Origin: Dehalococcoidales bacterium
GTDB lineage: Bacteria; Chloroflexota; Dehalococcoidia; Dehalococcoidales; UBA5627
DNA: 64,000 bases
NCBI GenBank assembly: GCA_041656115.1
Contig: JBBAED010000006.1
Coordinates: 1-64,000, forward strand
Direction of reading: 5' to 3'
Part shown: piece after piece, positions 42,974-50,800 of the stretch
Layout: each line of letters opens with the position of its first letter
Numbering within the stretch: the stretch's first letter is position 1
Position numbers and translations under genes: made by a program
The notes under the pieces: generated by a model
Databases searched by the model: none
Told to the model about the DNA's origin: nothing
What the model saw: only the letters and a program-made list of their open reading frames with translations

Positions 42974-43444
42974 ATGGAATACAGCATTGAAAAAGCGCGC
43001 ATTACCGATGCCGCTAAAATACATAAAATGGTTAATCACTTTGCCGCTAACGGTAAAATGTTGGCGCGCTCGCTTTCCGAAATCTATGAAAATATAAGGG
43101 ATTACTTTGTTACACGCTTGGACGGAGAGGTAATCGCTTGCATTGCTTTGCATATCAGTTGGAATGACTTGGCCGAAATAAAATCATTGGCAGTTAATGA
43201 AGAACACCAAAAACTCGGAATCGGAGAACAGATGGTTGTTGCTTGCCTTGAAGAAGCCAAGGAAATCGGTATTCCCACTGTTTTCTGCCTTACTTACGTG
43301 CCCAATTTCTTTGCCAAGTGCGGTTTTGAAATGGTGGATAAAAGGGAACTGCCGCATAAAATTTGGGGTGAATGTTACCGCTGTCCCAATTTCCCCGATT
43401 GCGACGAATCCGCTTTAGTGTATCGACTTGAAAAACAAGGGTAG
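42974..43444 (+). CDS. GNAT N-acetyltransferase, short ArgA-like
   Basis: 156-aa GCN5-fold acetyltransferase. The acetyl-CoA loop appears as EEHQKLGIGEQMV (about residues 76-88; Q/RxxGxG/A pattern). The C-terminus has FFAKCGFEMVDKRELPHKIW and a small cysteine group CYRCPNFPDC, typical of stand-alone N-acetylglutamate-synthase-like proteins (short ArgA). A role in arginine synthesis together with argF (31 kb) is plausible but unproven. 4 nt after nadK. Confidence 0.82.
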   Translation: MEYSIEKARITDAAKIHKMVNHFAANGKMLARSLSEIYENIRDYFVTRLDGEVIACIALHISWNDLAEIKSLAVNEEHQKLGIGEQMVVACLEEAKEIGIPTVFCLTYVPNFFAKCGFEMVDKRELPHKIWGECYRCPNFPDCDESALVYRLEKQG

Positions 43445-43448
43445 AAAG

Positions 43449-43973
43449 ATGATTGAAGAAACATTATCCAGCAAAACAGTCTTTAAAGGCGAAATTATGA
43501 ACCTGCGCGTAGATGAAATCCGTCTTCCCGGCGGGCGTAAAAGCACGCGTGAAATCATTGAACACAGCGATGCCGTTGCTGTGATTCCCGTTGACAGAAA
43601 CGGAAATGTGTTATTGGTTAAGCAATACCGCAGCGCCGCCAAAGAGGAGTTGTTGGAAATACCGGCAGGGTGTATTGAAAAGGGTGAAGCCCCGGAGGAA
43701 ACCGTAAAGCGTGAATTACAGGAAGAAATCGGCTACTTACCTAAAAAATTAACTAAAATGGGCGGGTTTTATGCCTCGCCCGGCTATAATACCGAATATT
43801 TGCATTTATATTTGGCAACGGATCTGGTGCCATCCAAAAAGCATGCCGAAGACACCGAAAGTATCGAGGTTGTGCCCGTTCCGATAAAATCGATAACCGA
43901 TTACATAAAGTCCGGGAAAGTGCGTGATGCCAAAAGCGTGGCGGGCATTCTGTATTATATGTTTATGAGGTAA
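43449..43973 (+). CDS. NUDIX hydrolase, ADP-ribose pyrophosphatase type
   Basis: Hydrolyses nucleoside diphosphate derivatives, probably ADP-ribose. The Nudix box G-x5-E-x7-RE-x2-EE-x-G is complete (GCIEKGEAPEETVKRELQEE then IG), preceded by LVKQYRSAAKEELLEIPAG, the ADP-ribose pyrophosphatase pattern. The ATG at 43449 (174 aa) follows AAGGGTAG. The frame upstream to 43428 overlaps the acetyltransferase without a signal. Last gene of nadK-GNAT-NUDIX, all touching NAD or acyl-nucleotide metabolism. Confidence 0.92.
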   Translation: MIEETLSSKTVFKGEIMNLRVDEIRLPGGRKSTREIIEHSDAVAVIPVDRNGNVLLVKQYRSAAKEELLEIPAGCIEKGEAPEETVKRELQEEIGYLPKKLTKMGGFYASPGYNTEYLHLYLATDLVPSKKHAEDTESIEVVPVPIKSITDYIKSGKVRDAKSVAGILYYMFMR

Positions 43974-44170
43974 TCTTTAAACTCGCAATCTCATACGATT
44001 ATTCTAATATCGCCATATTGTCTATTCAAGAAGGATTGATTTGTTGTCTCTTTCTTATTTACATCAAATTCATTCGTTCCGGCTCCAGCGTGATATCATA
44101 AAATGCCTTTGCAATCGGCGCAACTTTAAAAAAGACACGCTGTCATTTACAAAACAGGGGTTGTGTTCTC

Positions 44171-44515
44171 TTAGTCAAAATTCCCCGACATTTGTCTGCC
44201 GCCGAGCAGGTGCATGTGCAGGTGAAATACAACTTGCCCGCCGTGTTTTCCGCTGTTTATAACCAACCTGTAACCGCTTTCGGATAGCCCTTGTTCTTTG
44301 GCAACCTTATTGGCAACCGCAACCATATTCCCCATTAGTATATTATCGGTTGGGGCGAGGTCTGTAAGCGACGCGATATGCCTAACCGGAATTACCAGCA
44401 GATGAGCGGGGGTGAGCGGCGCAATATCTTTAAAAACAACAATCTCATCATCGCGGTAAACAATGTCACCGGGGATTTTTCCGTTTATAATTTTACAAAA
44501 AATGCAATCTTCCAT
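44171..44515 (-). CDS. HIT-family nucleotide hydrolase (Hint type)
   Basis: 114-aa histidine-triad protein. CIFCKIINGKIPGD at the N-terminus and the H-x-H-x-H triad HLHMHLLGGR near the C-terminus place it in the Hint branch, which hydrolyses adenosine phosphoramidates. It starts 2 nt after the fumarase beta stop, so it is translationally linked to fumarase. Confidence 0.95.
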   Translation of the reverse strand: MEDCIFCKIINGKIPGDIVYRDDEIVVFKDIAPLTPAHLLVIPVRHIASLTDLAPTDNILMGNMVAVANKVAKEQGLSESGYRLVINSGKHGGQVVFHLHMHLLGGRQMSGNFD

Positions 44516-44517
44516 AG

Positions 44518-45078
44518 TTAAACCTCCGTGTTTTGATAAGCTGCGCGGCTTGTTTCGTATAAATTGTTACCGCAAGTATCAACAGCAACGATAGCCGGTA
44601 AGTTTTCTACTTCCAATTTCATTACGGCCTCGGCGGCAAGTTCAGGGTAGGCGATTACCTCTGCTTTTTTGATGCATTTGGAAATTAACGCTCCGGCGCC
44701 GCCGAATGCGGCAAAATATACGGCGTTATATTTTTGCAGCGCTTGAATTACCTCGAGTGAACGGTTTCCTTTGCCGATTATGGCTTTTAACCCTTTAGAG
44801 AGCAGCTGTGGGGTATACCCGTCCATTCTATCGGATGTTGTCGGACCGGCAGAGCCGATTACTTTTCCCGGTTGGGTGGGAGAGGGGCCCATATAATAAA
44901 TAGTTTGCCCGCTTATATCAAAAGGCAATGAATTGCCTTCTTCCAGCGCCTGAACCATTTTGAGGTGAGCCGCATCGCGGGCGGTATAAATAATTCCCGA
45001 TATTAAAACCTTTGTTCCGGCTTTTAAATTATTGATTATGTTTTCATCGATTGGGGAGGTGATTTTAATTGTTTCCAT
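44518..45078 (-). CDS. Fumarate hydratase class I, beta subunit
   Basis: C-terminal-type subunit of the oxygen-labile [4Fe-4S] fumarase (separate alpha and beta chains as in many anaerobes). Markers are GTKVLISGIIYTARDAAH, YMGPSP, GSAGPTTSDRMD and FGGAGAL. 186 aa. TtdB (tartrate dehydratase) is the closest alternative; the mdh/icd context favours fumarase. It is 189 bp downstream of the alpha subunit, an unusually large gap that contains overlapping inverted repeats. Confidence 0.93.
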   Translation of the reverse strand: METIKITSPIDENIINNLKAGTKVLISGIIYTARDAAHLKMVQALEEGNSLPFDISGQTIYYMGPSPTQPGKVIGSAGPTTSDRMDGYTPQLLSKGLKAIIGKGNRSLEVIQALQKYNAVYFAAFGGAGALISKCIKKAEVIAYPELAAEAVMKLEVENLPAIVAVDTCGNNLYETSRAAYQNTEV

Positions 45079-45230
45079 TTTAACTTTATGCCTGCCTTCT
45101 CTTTACGGTTTTTATTGTAGGTCAAGGAATGCAAGAATTCAAATTGCAACGGAGTAGATTTGCTTTTGTTTTGATAACTTATCTGCATTTACAAGGGAAA
45201 TTAGTTGGGGCGATGTTGAAAGTTGGGGTA

Positions 45231-45277
45231 TTTAGACTAATTTACAAGCCTGACGATTTAAAATAGTCTAAATCGTC
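45231..45277. repeat. Two overlapping inverted repeats at the fumarase alpha 3' end
   Basis: TTTAGACTA (45231-45239) pairs with TAGTCTAAA (45264-45272), and GACGATTTA (45252-45260) pairs with TAAATCGTC (45269-45277). The arms overlap, so the two hairpins exclude each other. The alpha-subunit stop codon lies inside. No T run follows. Confidence 0.6.
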
Positions 45278-46113
45278 TGTTCCCGGTGTCTTATACTGTG
45301 GCATTGGATATTAACGGCAACCGGAAGGCTGGCGATATGGGTTGGCATTGTTTCGGCATGTACGGCGAGGGCGGTTGTGTTTCCTCCGAATCCCAGCGGC
45401 CCGATTCCCAGTTTGTTTACTTCTTCCAATATCTCTTTTTCCAGTTTGGCAATTTCGGGGTCAGGGTTTGCCTTACCGGTTTCTCTAAGCAAGGCTTCTT
45501 TAGCCATCAAAGCCGCCTTTTCAAATGTACCGCCGATACCGAGCCCGATTACAATCGGCGGGCAGGGGCTTCCTCCGGCTTCATTTACGGCTTTTAACAC
45601 GGTTTTGATAATTCCCTTTGTGCCTTCACCGGGTTTTAGCATTACTACTTTGCTCTTGTTTTCGGCGCCGCTTCCTTTTGACATAACGCTAATTTTAATT
45701 TTGTTACCGGAGACTATTTTAGTATGAATTATTGCAGGGGTATTGTCGCCGGTGTTTTTTCTGGCTGTAAAGGGTTGGTTAACAATGGATTTACGTAAGT
45801 AGCCCTCTTTATAAGCTTTTCGGACACCCTCGTTTACCGCATCGTCCAAGCTTTCGCCTGTAACGTGAACGTCTTGACCGACTTCCAAAAAGACGATAGC
45901 GGTGCCGCAATCTTGGCAAAGGGGGATATTTTCGCTTTCGGCAATCTGCGCATTTTCGATAATGACATCAAGCGCTTCCTTCCCAAGCGGGGAGGATTCA
46001 TTTTTGCGGGCGTTTTGCAGAGCAGAAAGGGTATCGTTCCCCAGTTTGTAGTTGGCTTCTACAATCATCCGCGTAACGGCTTCGGTGATTTCGATGCTCT
46101 TAATTTCGCGCAT
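45268..46113 (-). CDS. Fumarate hydratase class I, alpha subunit
   Basis: N-terminal-type subunit that binds the [4Fe-4S] cluster and hydrates fumarate to malate. Cluster cysteines are C66 or C69 (PLCQDCGTA), C184 (SPCPPIVIG) and C271 (NIQCHS). The ATG at 46113 (281 aa) gives the family-typical start MREI and has AGGA about 11 nt upstream. An in-frame ATG at 46134 has no ribosome-binding site. It is divided from mdh by an AT-rich islet; beta subunit and HIT gene follow. Confidence 0.94.
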   Translation of the reverse strand: MREIKSIEITEAVTRMIVEANYKLGNDTLSALQNARKNESSPLGKEALDVIIENAQIAESENIPLCQDCGTAIVFLEVGQDVHVTGESLDDAVNEGVRKAYKEGYLRKSIVNQPFTARKNTGDNTPAIIHTKIVSGNKIKISVMSKGSGAENKSKVVMLKPGEGTKGIIKTVLKAVNEAGGSPCPPIVIGLGIGGTFEKAALMAKEALLRETGKANPDPEIAKLEKEILEEVNKLGIGPLGFGGNTTALAVHAETMPTHIASLPVAVNIQCHSIRHREQTI

Positions 46114-46422
46114 TTTTGAGTATTTCCTGTTCATATTTTCATTATGATTTAATTCTTCGAGAAACTAAGGATTGCCTTTTAATAAGGTACTACGTTTTCT
46201 TCAAGCCCTTAAAAAAATTGTGTATAAATATCAATCTGGGCTATGTTACATGTGTGTCAAATGCACTCTATTGTAATTTTTTGCAAACGCCATTGTACAA
46301 AACTTTAAATTAATTAATGCAGTAACTAGTTATATTATGATGATTATTATCGTGAAGGACGAACATATAATATTTTATATTATGTGGTTTTTATTTTATA
46401 AAATTATATAGTGTATTCTTAA
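46114..46422. other. AT-rich intergenic region upstream of fumarase
   Basis: About 310 bp, markedly richer in A and T than neighbouring DNA, with no reading frame of interest. A 7-bp inverted repeat (ATAATAT-TTT-ATATTAT, 46367-46383) lies beyond the stop of the 108-aa gene and may help end its transcript. The fumarase promoter must also lie here. Confidence 0.4.
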
Positions 46423-46749
46423 CTATAAATCTTCCAGCTCGTCTAAAAATTCAAAATAGTTAAATTCTGTTTCTTCATATTTCATATTATTATACCCCTC
46501 TATAGGGCTGTTACCCATTTCTAAATATTTTTGTAATCTTTCTAACAAATAATTGATATCCTCACGGTCGTCCTCATACTCATTCCAAAGCATGTCAAAA
46601 TATTGTGACACTATCCAATATTCTTCTTTTTCTTTTTTACTTAACCCCGATTGCTGTAAAGCTACTTCCTCCGCATTTCTTTTTGCAGTTTCCTCCCAAC
46701 CTATGACTGCCATTTTCATCAATATTGGAGCTCCACGCATATTCATCAT
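46423..46749 (-). CDS. Orphan acidic 108-aa protein
   Basis: Unrecognised protein. It is strongly acidic and rich in Glu, Tyr and Asn (KYEETEFNYFEFLDELEDL at the C-terminus), with a helical pattern and no signal or membrane segment. AAAGGAG lies 9 nt before the ATG, so translation is likely. Codon use is AT-biased (AAA, GAA, TAT, AAT), unlike the flanking TCA genes, suggesting recent acquisition. It sits alone between mdh and fumarase. Confidence 0.65.
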   Translation of the reverse strand: MMNMRGAPILMKMAVIGWEETAKRNAEEVALQQSGLSKKEKEEYWIVSQYFDMLWNEYEDDREDINYLLERLQKYLEMGNSPIEGYNNMKYEETEFNYFEFLDELEDL

Positions 46750-46922
46750 TTCAATATACTCTCCTTTTGGTTCCCCATGATTTATAGATTTATTATACCA
46801 CTAGCAACACAAAAAGGGTGTACTTTTATATAAAAATATTTAACAGGAGACATTGTAATAGAAGAAATGATGGAAGTAAGATATGATAAACATATTGATT
46901 ATGAGGAGAGGTAAAGTGTCAG

Positions 46923-47855
46923 CTATCCGATATTATCTAATGTATCGATTAACGCCCTAACAGCCTCAGAAGATTTTTTAAGGGCGGAAAGTTCTTCGTC
47001 CGTTAAGTTAAAATCAACAATTTCCTCAATCCCGTTCTTTCCCAGTTTAACCGGAACACCGATAACCACATTGTTTAAATTGTATTCCCCCTCGAGATAA
47101 ACGGCGCAAGGAAGGATTTCTTTTTTATCCGCAATAATCGCTTCTGCCATGCGGGCGGCGGCGGCGGAAGGGGCGTAAAAAGCACTGCCGCTTTTAAGCA
47201 AGCCGACAATTTCAGCCCCGCCGTTAATTGTACGGTTAATCAGCTTATCAATCGTTTCATTCGGCAAAAGTTCCGTAATCGGTTTCTTGTTTACGGTTGC
47301 CAAGCGCGGGAAAATAACCATATTTTGCCCGTGTTCACCGAGGGCATAAGATTGCACCGAAGTCATCGGGACATCCAATTCCGTAGCAATAAAACTTGAA
47401 AGCCTGGCGCTATCCAAAACCCCTGAAAGCCCGAAAACCCTGTTTCTGGAGAATCCGCTTGTTTTTAATGCCAGATAGGTCATTGTATCGACCGGGTTGG
47501 TAACGATAATTATAACGCAGTTCGGGGAAAACTTAACGATGTTTTTGGTAACCTCGCCAACAACATTGGCATTGATTTTAATTAAATCATCACGGCTCAT
47601 ACCCGGTTTGCGGGCAACACCGGAGGTAATAATCACAACATCGGAGCCGGCGGTATCTTTATAGTCGTTTGTACCGATGATTATGGAATCAAAACCGATA
47701 ATCGGTGCCGATTCCTGTAAATCAAGAGCTTTTCCCTGAGGCAGCCCCTCAACGATATCTAAAAGTACGATATCGGCAATATTTTTGACCGCTAAACATT
47801 GTGCGAGGCTGGCCCCGACATTACCGGCACCGATAACACTTACTTTTGCTCTCAT
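46923..47855 (-). CDS. mdh: Malate dehydrogenase (LDH-like)
   Basis: Interconverts malate and oxaloacetate with NAD. Dinucleotide loop GAGNVG at residues 9-14. The substrate-loop arginine in ARKPGMSRDD marks malate rather than lactate specificity. NPVDTMTYLALK and the catalytic histidine in GEHGQNMV are present. 310 aa. The start overlaps the icd stop by one base (TAATG). Last gene of the acn-icd-mdh unit. Confidence 0.95.
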   Translation of the reverse strand: MRAKVSVIGAGNVGASLAQCLAVKNIADIVLLDIVEGLPQGKALDLQESAPIIGFDSIIIGTNDYKDTAGSDVVIITSGVARKPGMSRDDLIKINANVVGEVTKNIVKFSPNCVIIIVTNPVDTMTYLALKTSGFSRNRVFGLSGVLDSARLSSFIATELDVPMTSVQSYALGEHGQNMVIFPRLATVNKKPITELLPNETIDKLINRTINGGAEIVGLLKSGSAFYAPSAAAARMAEAIIADKKEILPCAVYLEGEYNLNNVVIGVPVKLGKNGIEEIVDFNLTDEELSALKKSSEAVRALIDTLDNIG

Positions 47856-48949
47856 TATCCGTTACTCTCCAGTTTTTCGATTATAGCATCGGCTACTTGA
47901 GAAGTTCCGACAGCCGAATCCCTTTCTGAATTCGGTTTTAAATCATAAGTTATATTTTTGCCTTCGGCAATTACATCGGCAATCGCTTTTTCCAACTTTT
48001 CGGCGGCATTGTTTTCGCCGATATGCTTTAACATCATCACCCCCGATAACATCATCGCCATCGGGTTTACTTTATTTAACCCCTTGTATTTCGGTGCGCT
48101 GCCGTGGGTCGGTTCAAAAAGGGCAACCCCGTCGCCGATATTGGCACCCGGCGCAACACCCAAACCGCCGACCAATCCTGCACAGAGGTCCGAAAGGATA
48201 TCCCCGTAAAGGTTGGGGCAGAGGATTACATCAAACTGCTGCGGTGTTTTGACCAGTTGCATTGTCATATTATCAACAATCCTATCTTCGAATTCGATAT
48301 CGGGATAGTCTTTGGCCACCTCACGGGCGATTGCTAAAAATAAACCGTCCGAGAATTTCATAATGTTTGCTTTGTGAATTGCGGACACCTTTTTGCGCCC
48401 TTCTTTGCGGGCAAATTCAAAGGCGTACTTTGTAATTCGGCGGGTACCGAATTCGGATATCGGTTTAATACTGATGCCCGAATCTTCCCTGATATTTGAA
48501 CCGCTTTTTTCGGAAATAAATTTAATTAGCTCTTCCGTTTGCGGTTTACCTTTTTCAAATTCAATACCGGCGTAAAGATCCTCGGTATTTTCTCTAACAA
48601 TAACAACATCGATATCTTGATAGAAAGTAGGAATTCCGGCATAGCTTTTGCAGGGTCTGATGCAGGCATAGAGTTCAAGCTGCTTGCGCAGTGCAACGTT
48701 TACACTGCGAAAACCCGAACCGACGGGGGTTGTTACCGGCCCTTTAATCGCTACTTTATTTCGGCGTATCGATTCTAAAACATGCTCGGGGAGAGGGGTG
48801 CCGTATTCGTCCATAACATCGACACCGGCATGTACAATATCCCAGTTAAACCTGACTCCGGTTGCTTCCAAAACCCTTTTTGTGGCGTTACTGACATCGG
48901 GTCCGATTCCGTCGCCGGGAATAAGGGTAACATTATAAGTGTTGGTCAT
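47855..48949 (-). CDS. icd: Isocitrate dehydrogenase, NAD-type
   Basis: Beta-decarboxylating dehydrogenase family, 364 aa. Motifs: IPGDGIGPDV, GP.TTPVG.G.RS.NV.LR, the KANIMK lysine region, DNM-MQLV, and a C-terminal GG.G.APGAN-GD with HGSAPKY. The short form and the S-x-N-x-x-LR binding loop match NAD-dependent isocitrate or homoisocitrate enzymes more than IPMDH. Placement between aconitase-like subunits and mdh supports isocitrate. GGGAGG precedes the ATG. NAD versus NADP preference is inferred. Confidence 0.88.
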   Translation of the reverse strand: MTNTYNVTLIPGDGIGPDVSNATKRVLEATGVRFNWDIVHAGVDVMDEYGTPLPEHVLESIRRNKVAIKGPVTTPVGSGFRSVNVALRKQLELYACIRPCKSYAGIPTFYQDIDVVIVRENTEDLYAGIEFEKGKPQTEELIKFISEKSGSNIREDSGISIKPISEFGTRRITKYAFEFARKEGRKKVSAIHKANIMKFSDGLFLAIAREVAKDYPDIEFEDRIVDNMTMQLVKTPQQFDVILCPNLYGDILSDLCAGLVGGLGVAPGANIGDGVALFEPTHGSAPKYKGLNKVNPMAMMLSGVMMLKHIGENNAAEKLEKAIADVIAEGKNITYDLKPNSERDSAVGTSQVADAIIEKLESNG

Positions 48950-48966
48950 TTATAAAACCTCCCAAA

Positions 48967-49458
48967 TTACATCTGAAAATCGCCGTACTTTTTAATGTAC
49001 GGCATTAGCCCGCCTTCTTCCAAGATGCTTAACATGGCATCCGGTATTTTGTTGAAGGTCAGTTCGGCTCCGTTGGTTAAATCTTTAATAATTCCGCGTT
49101 TTAAATCGACTTCCAGTTCGTCGCCGTCATCAATTTTATCGGTGTCGCAGATTAAAACCGGCAGTCCGCGGTTAATTGCATTTCTAAAGAAAATACGTGC
49201 CACCGATTTGGCAAGCACCGCACTTACTCCGGACATTTTAATTACAAGCGGGGCATGTTCGCGGCTGGAACCGAGCCCAAAATTATTGCCGCCGACAACA
49301 AAATCACCCTCTTTAACACGAGAGGCAAAGGTCGGGTCGGCATCTTCCAAAACGTGCTTTGCAAGCTCGGGCAGATTACTCCTTAGATGTGCCAGCCTGC
49401 CGGGTACGATATGGTCGGTGGAGATGTTATCTCCGAATTTAAAGGCTTTCCCTTTCAT
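48967..49458 (-). CDS. Aconitase/isopropylmalate dehydratase small subunit
   Basis: Swivel-domain subunit (LeuD-type, 163 aa) of a two-chain hydro-lyase. FGDNISTDHIVPGR and FGLGSSREHAPL contain the substrate-binding residues; the YLRT-type specificity loop of true LeuD is absent. Given the downstream icd and mdh, its substrate is likely citrate/isocitrate, but homoaconitate or isopropylmalate are possible. The start overlaps the large-subunit stop (TAATG) with AGGGAGG inside the upstream coding end. Confidence 0.85.
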   Translation of the reverse strand: MKGKAFKFGDNISTDHIVPGRLAHLRSNLPELAKHVLEDADPTFASRVKEGDFVVGGNNFGLGSSREHAPLVIKMSGVSAVLAKSVARIFFRNAINRGLPVLICDTDKIDDGDELEVDLKRGIIKDLTNGAELTFNKIPDAMLSILEEGGLMPYIKKYGDFQM

Positions 49459-50711
49459 TAAAGAACCTCCCTGGGATCGGTAATCTCACCGGTTATTGCC
49501 GTTGCCGCCGCTGTTGCCGGGCTGGCAAGATAAATAAAGGAATTGGGGTTGCCCATTCTCCCTTTAAAGTTGCGGTTGGCGGTTGATAAACAAGATTCGT
49601 TATCGCCCAGCACGCCCTGGTGCAAACCGAGGCAGGAACCGCATCCCGGCGGTAAAATCATAGCCCCGGCATCCAAGAGGGTTTCGGCATAACCTTTTTG
49701 GATCATCTCTTTTAAAATTGTTCTGGAAGCCGGTGTAATCAGTAATCTTGTTGCCGGATTTCTCTTTTTGCCTTTTAACATAGAAGCGGCAATCTCAAAA
49801 TCTTCAATTCTGCCGTTGGTACAAGTTCCGATGGCAACCTGTTGGATTTTGGTTCCCTTTAAGTCTTTAACAAGCGCCGTGTTATCGACAGTATGCGGTT
49901 TGGATAACGTCGGCTCAAGCGTAGATACATCAATATTAACGATTCTTTCATAAGCCGCGTCGGGGTCTGCGGCAAGCGGTTGATATTTATCCCCGCGCCC
50001 TTGTGTTTTAAGATAATCTTCGGTAGTTTTATCGGCAGGGAACAGCCCGACTTTGGCGCCGGCTTCCACTGCCATGTTGGCAATCGTTAAACGATCTCCG
50101 ATTGGCATCTTGTCAACCGTATCGCCGGCAAATTCCAACGCTTTATAGGTTGCTCCGTCCGCGCCGATAAACCCGATTAAATGCAGTATTAAATCTTTGG
50201 CATAAACGTGCTTTTGGAAACTTCCGCTGCAAACTACTTTTATCGTTTCGGGTACTCTAAACCAAGTTTTACCGAGCGCCATTGCAACGGCGATATCCGA
50301 TGAGCCCATTCCGGTCGCAAAGGCGCCGATGCCGCCGGCAGTAACCGTGTGCGAATCCGCACCGACAATTACATCACCGGGTACGGCAATATTCTCAGCT
50401 ACCAGTTGGTGGCAAACGCCATCCCCGGCATCCGATAGAATGCAGCCGGTTTTTTGAGCGAAATCTCTGAGCGTAATATGATCGGTTGATAATTGGCTGT
50501 TGGGGCTGGGTGCGGCATGATCAATAAAGAGTATCGTTTTTGACGGATTGGCCATTTTTTCAAAACCGTTATTTAAAAACTCGCGTACCGTTAAAGGCCC
50601 CGTTGTATCTTGAACAAATGCCAAATCAACAGGAGTAATAACAATATCACCCGCTCTAACATCGGTTTTGGACTTTAAACTTAAAATCTTTTCAGCCAGA
50701 GTTTTTCCCAT
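49458..50711 (-). CDS. Aconitase/isopropylmalate dehydratase large subunit
   Basis: Catalytic [4Fe-4S] subunit, LeuC-like, 417 aa. Motifs: DHAAPSPN, GDSHT region GADSHTVTAGGIGAFATGMGSSD, GTCTNGR with the first cluster cysteine, and PPGCGSCLG with the two others. The ATG at 50711 follows GAAAGG; a TTG at 50747 is not needed. It forms a pair with the small subunit. Operon context (icd, mdh) argues for aconitase activity, as proposed for related Dehalococcoides proteins annotated as isopropylmalate dehydratase. Confidence 0.88.
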   Translation of the reverse strand: MGKTLAEKILSLKSKTDVRAGDIVITPVDLAFVQDTTGPLTVREFLNNGFEKMANPSKTILFIDHAAPSPNSQLSTDHITLRDFAQKTGCILSDAGDGVCHQLVAENIAVPGDVIVGADSHTVTAGGIGAFATGMGSSDIAVAMALGKTWFRVPETIKVVCSGSFQKHVYAKDLILHLIGFIGADGATYKALEFAGDTVDKMPIGDRLTIANMAVEAGAKVGLFPADKTTEDYLKTQGRGDKYQPLAADPDAAYERIVNIDVSTLEPTLSKPHTVDNTALVKDLKGTKIQQVAIGTCTNGRIEDFEIAASMLKGKKRNPATRLLITPASRTILKEMIQKGYAETLLDAGAMILPPGCGSCLGLHQGVLGDNESCLSTANRNFKGRMGNPNSFIYLASPATAAATAITGEITDPREVL

Positions 50712-50800
50712 ATTCACATACCTTTCAAACAAGGAATATTTATGCAACAGTAAGCCTGTCTCTTTATCATGGTAATATTAATTACGATAAAAAGCCAGGG

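Noticed and set aside
46867..46914. 15-codon frame resembling the start of DUF2283 proteins
   Set aside because: Too short to call; mentioned only as a possible remnant in the AT-rich islet.
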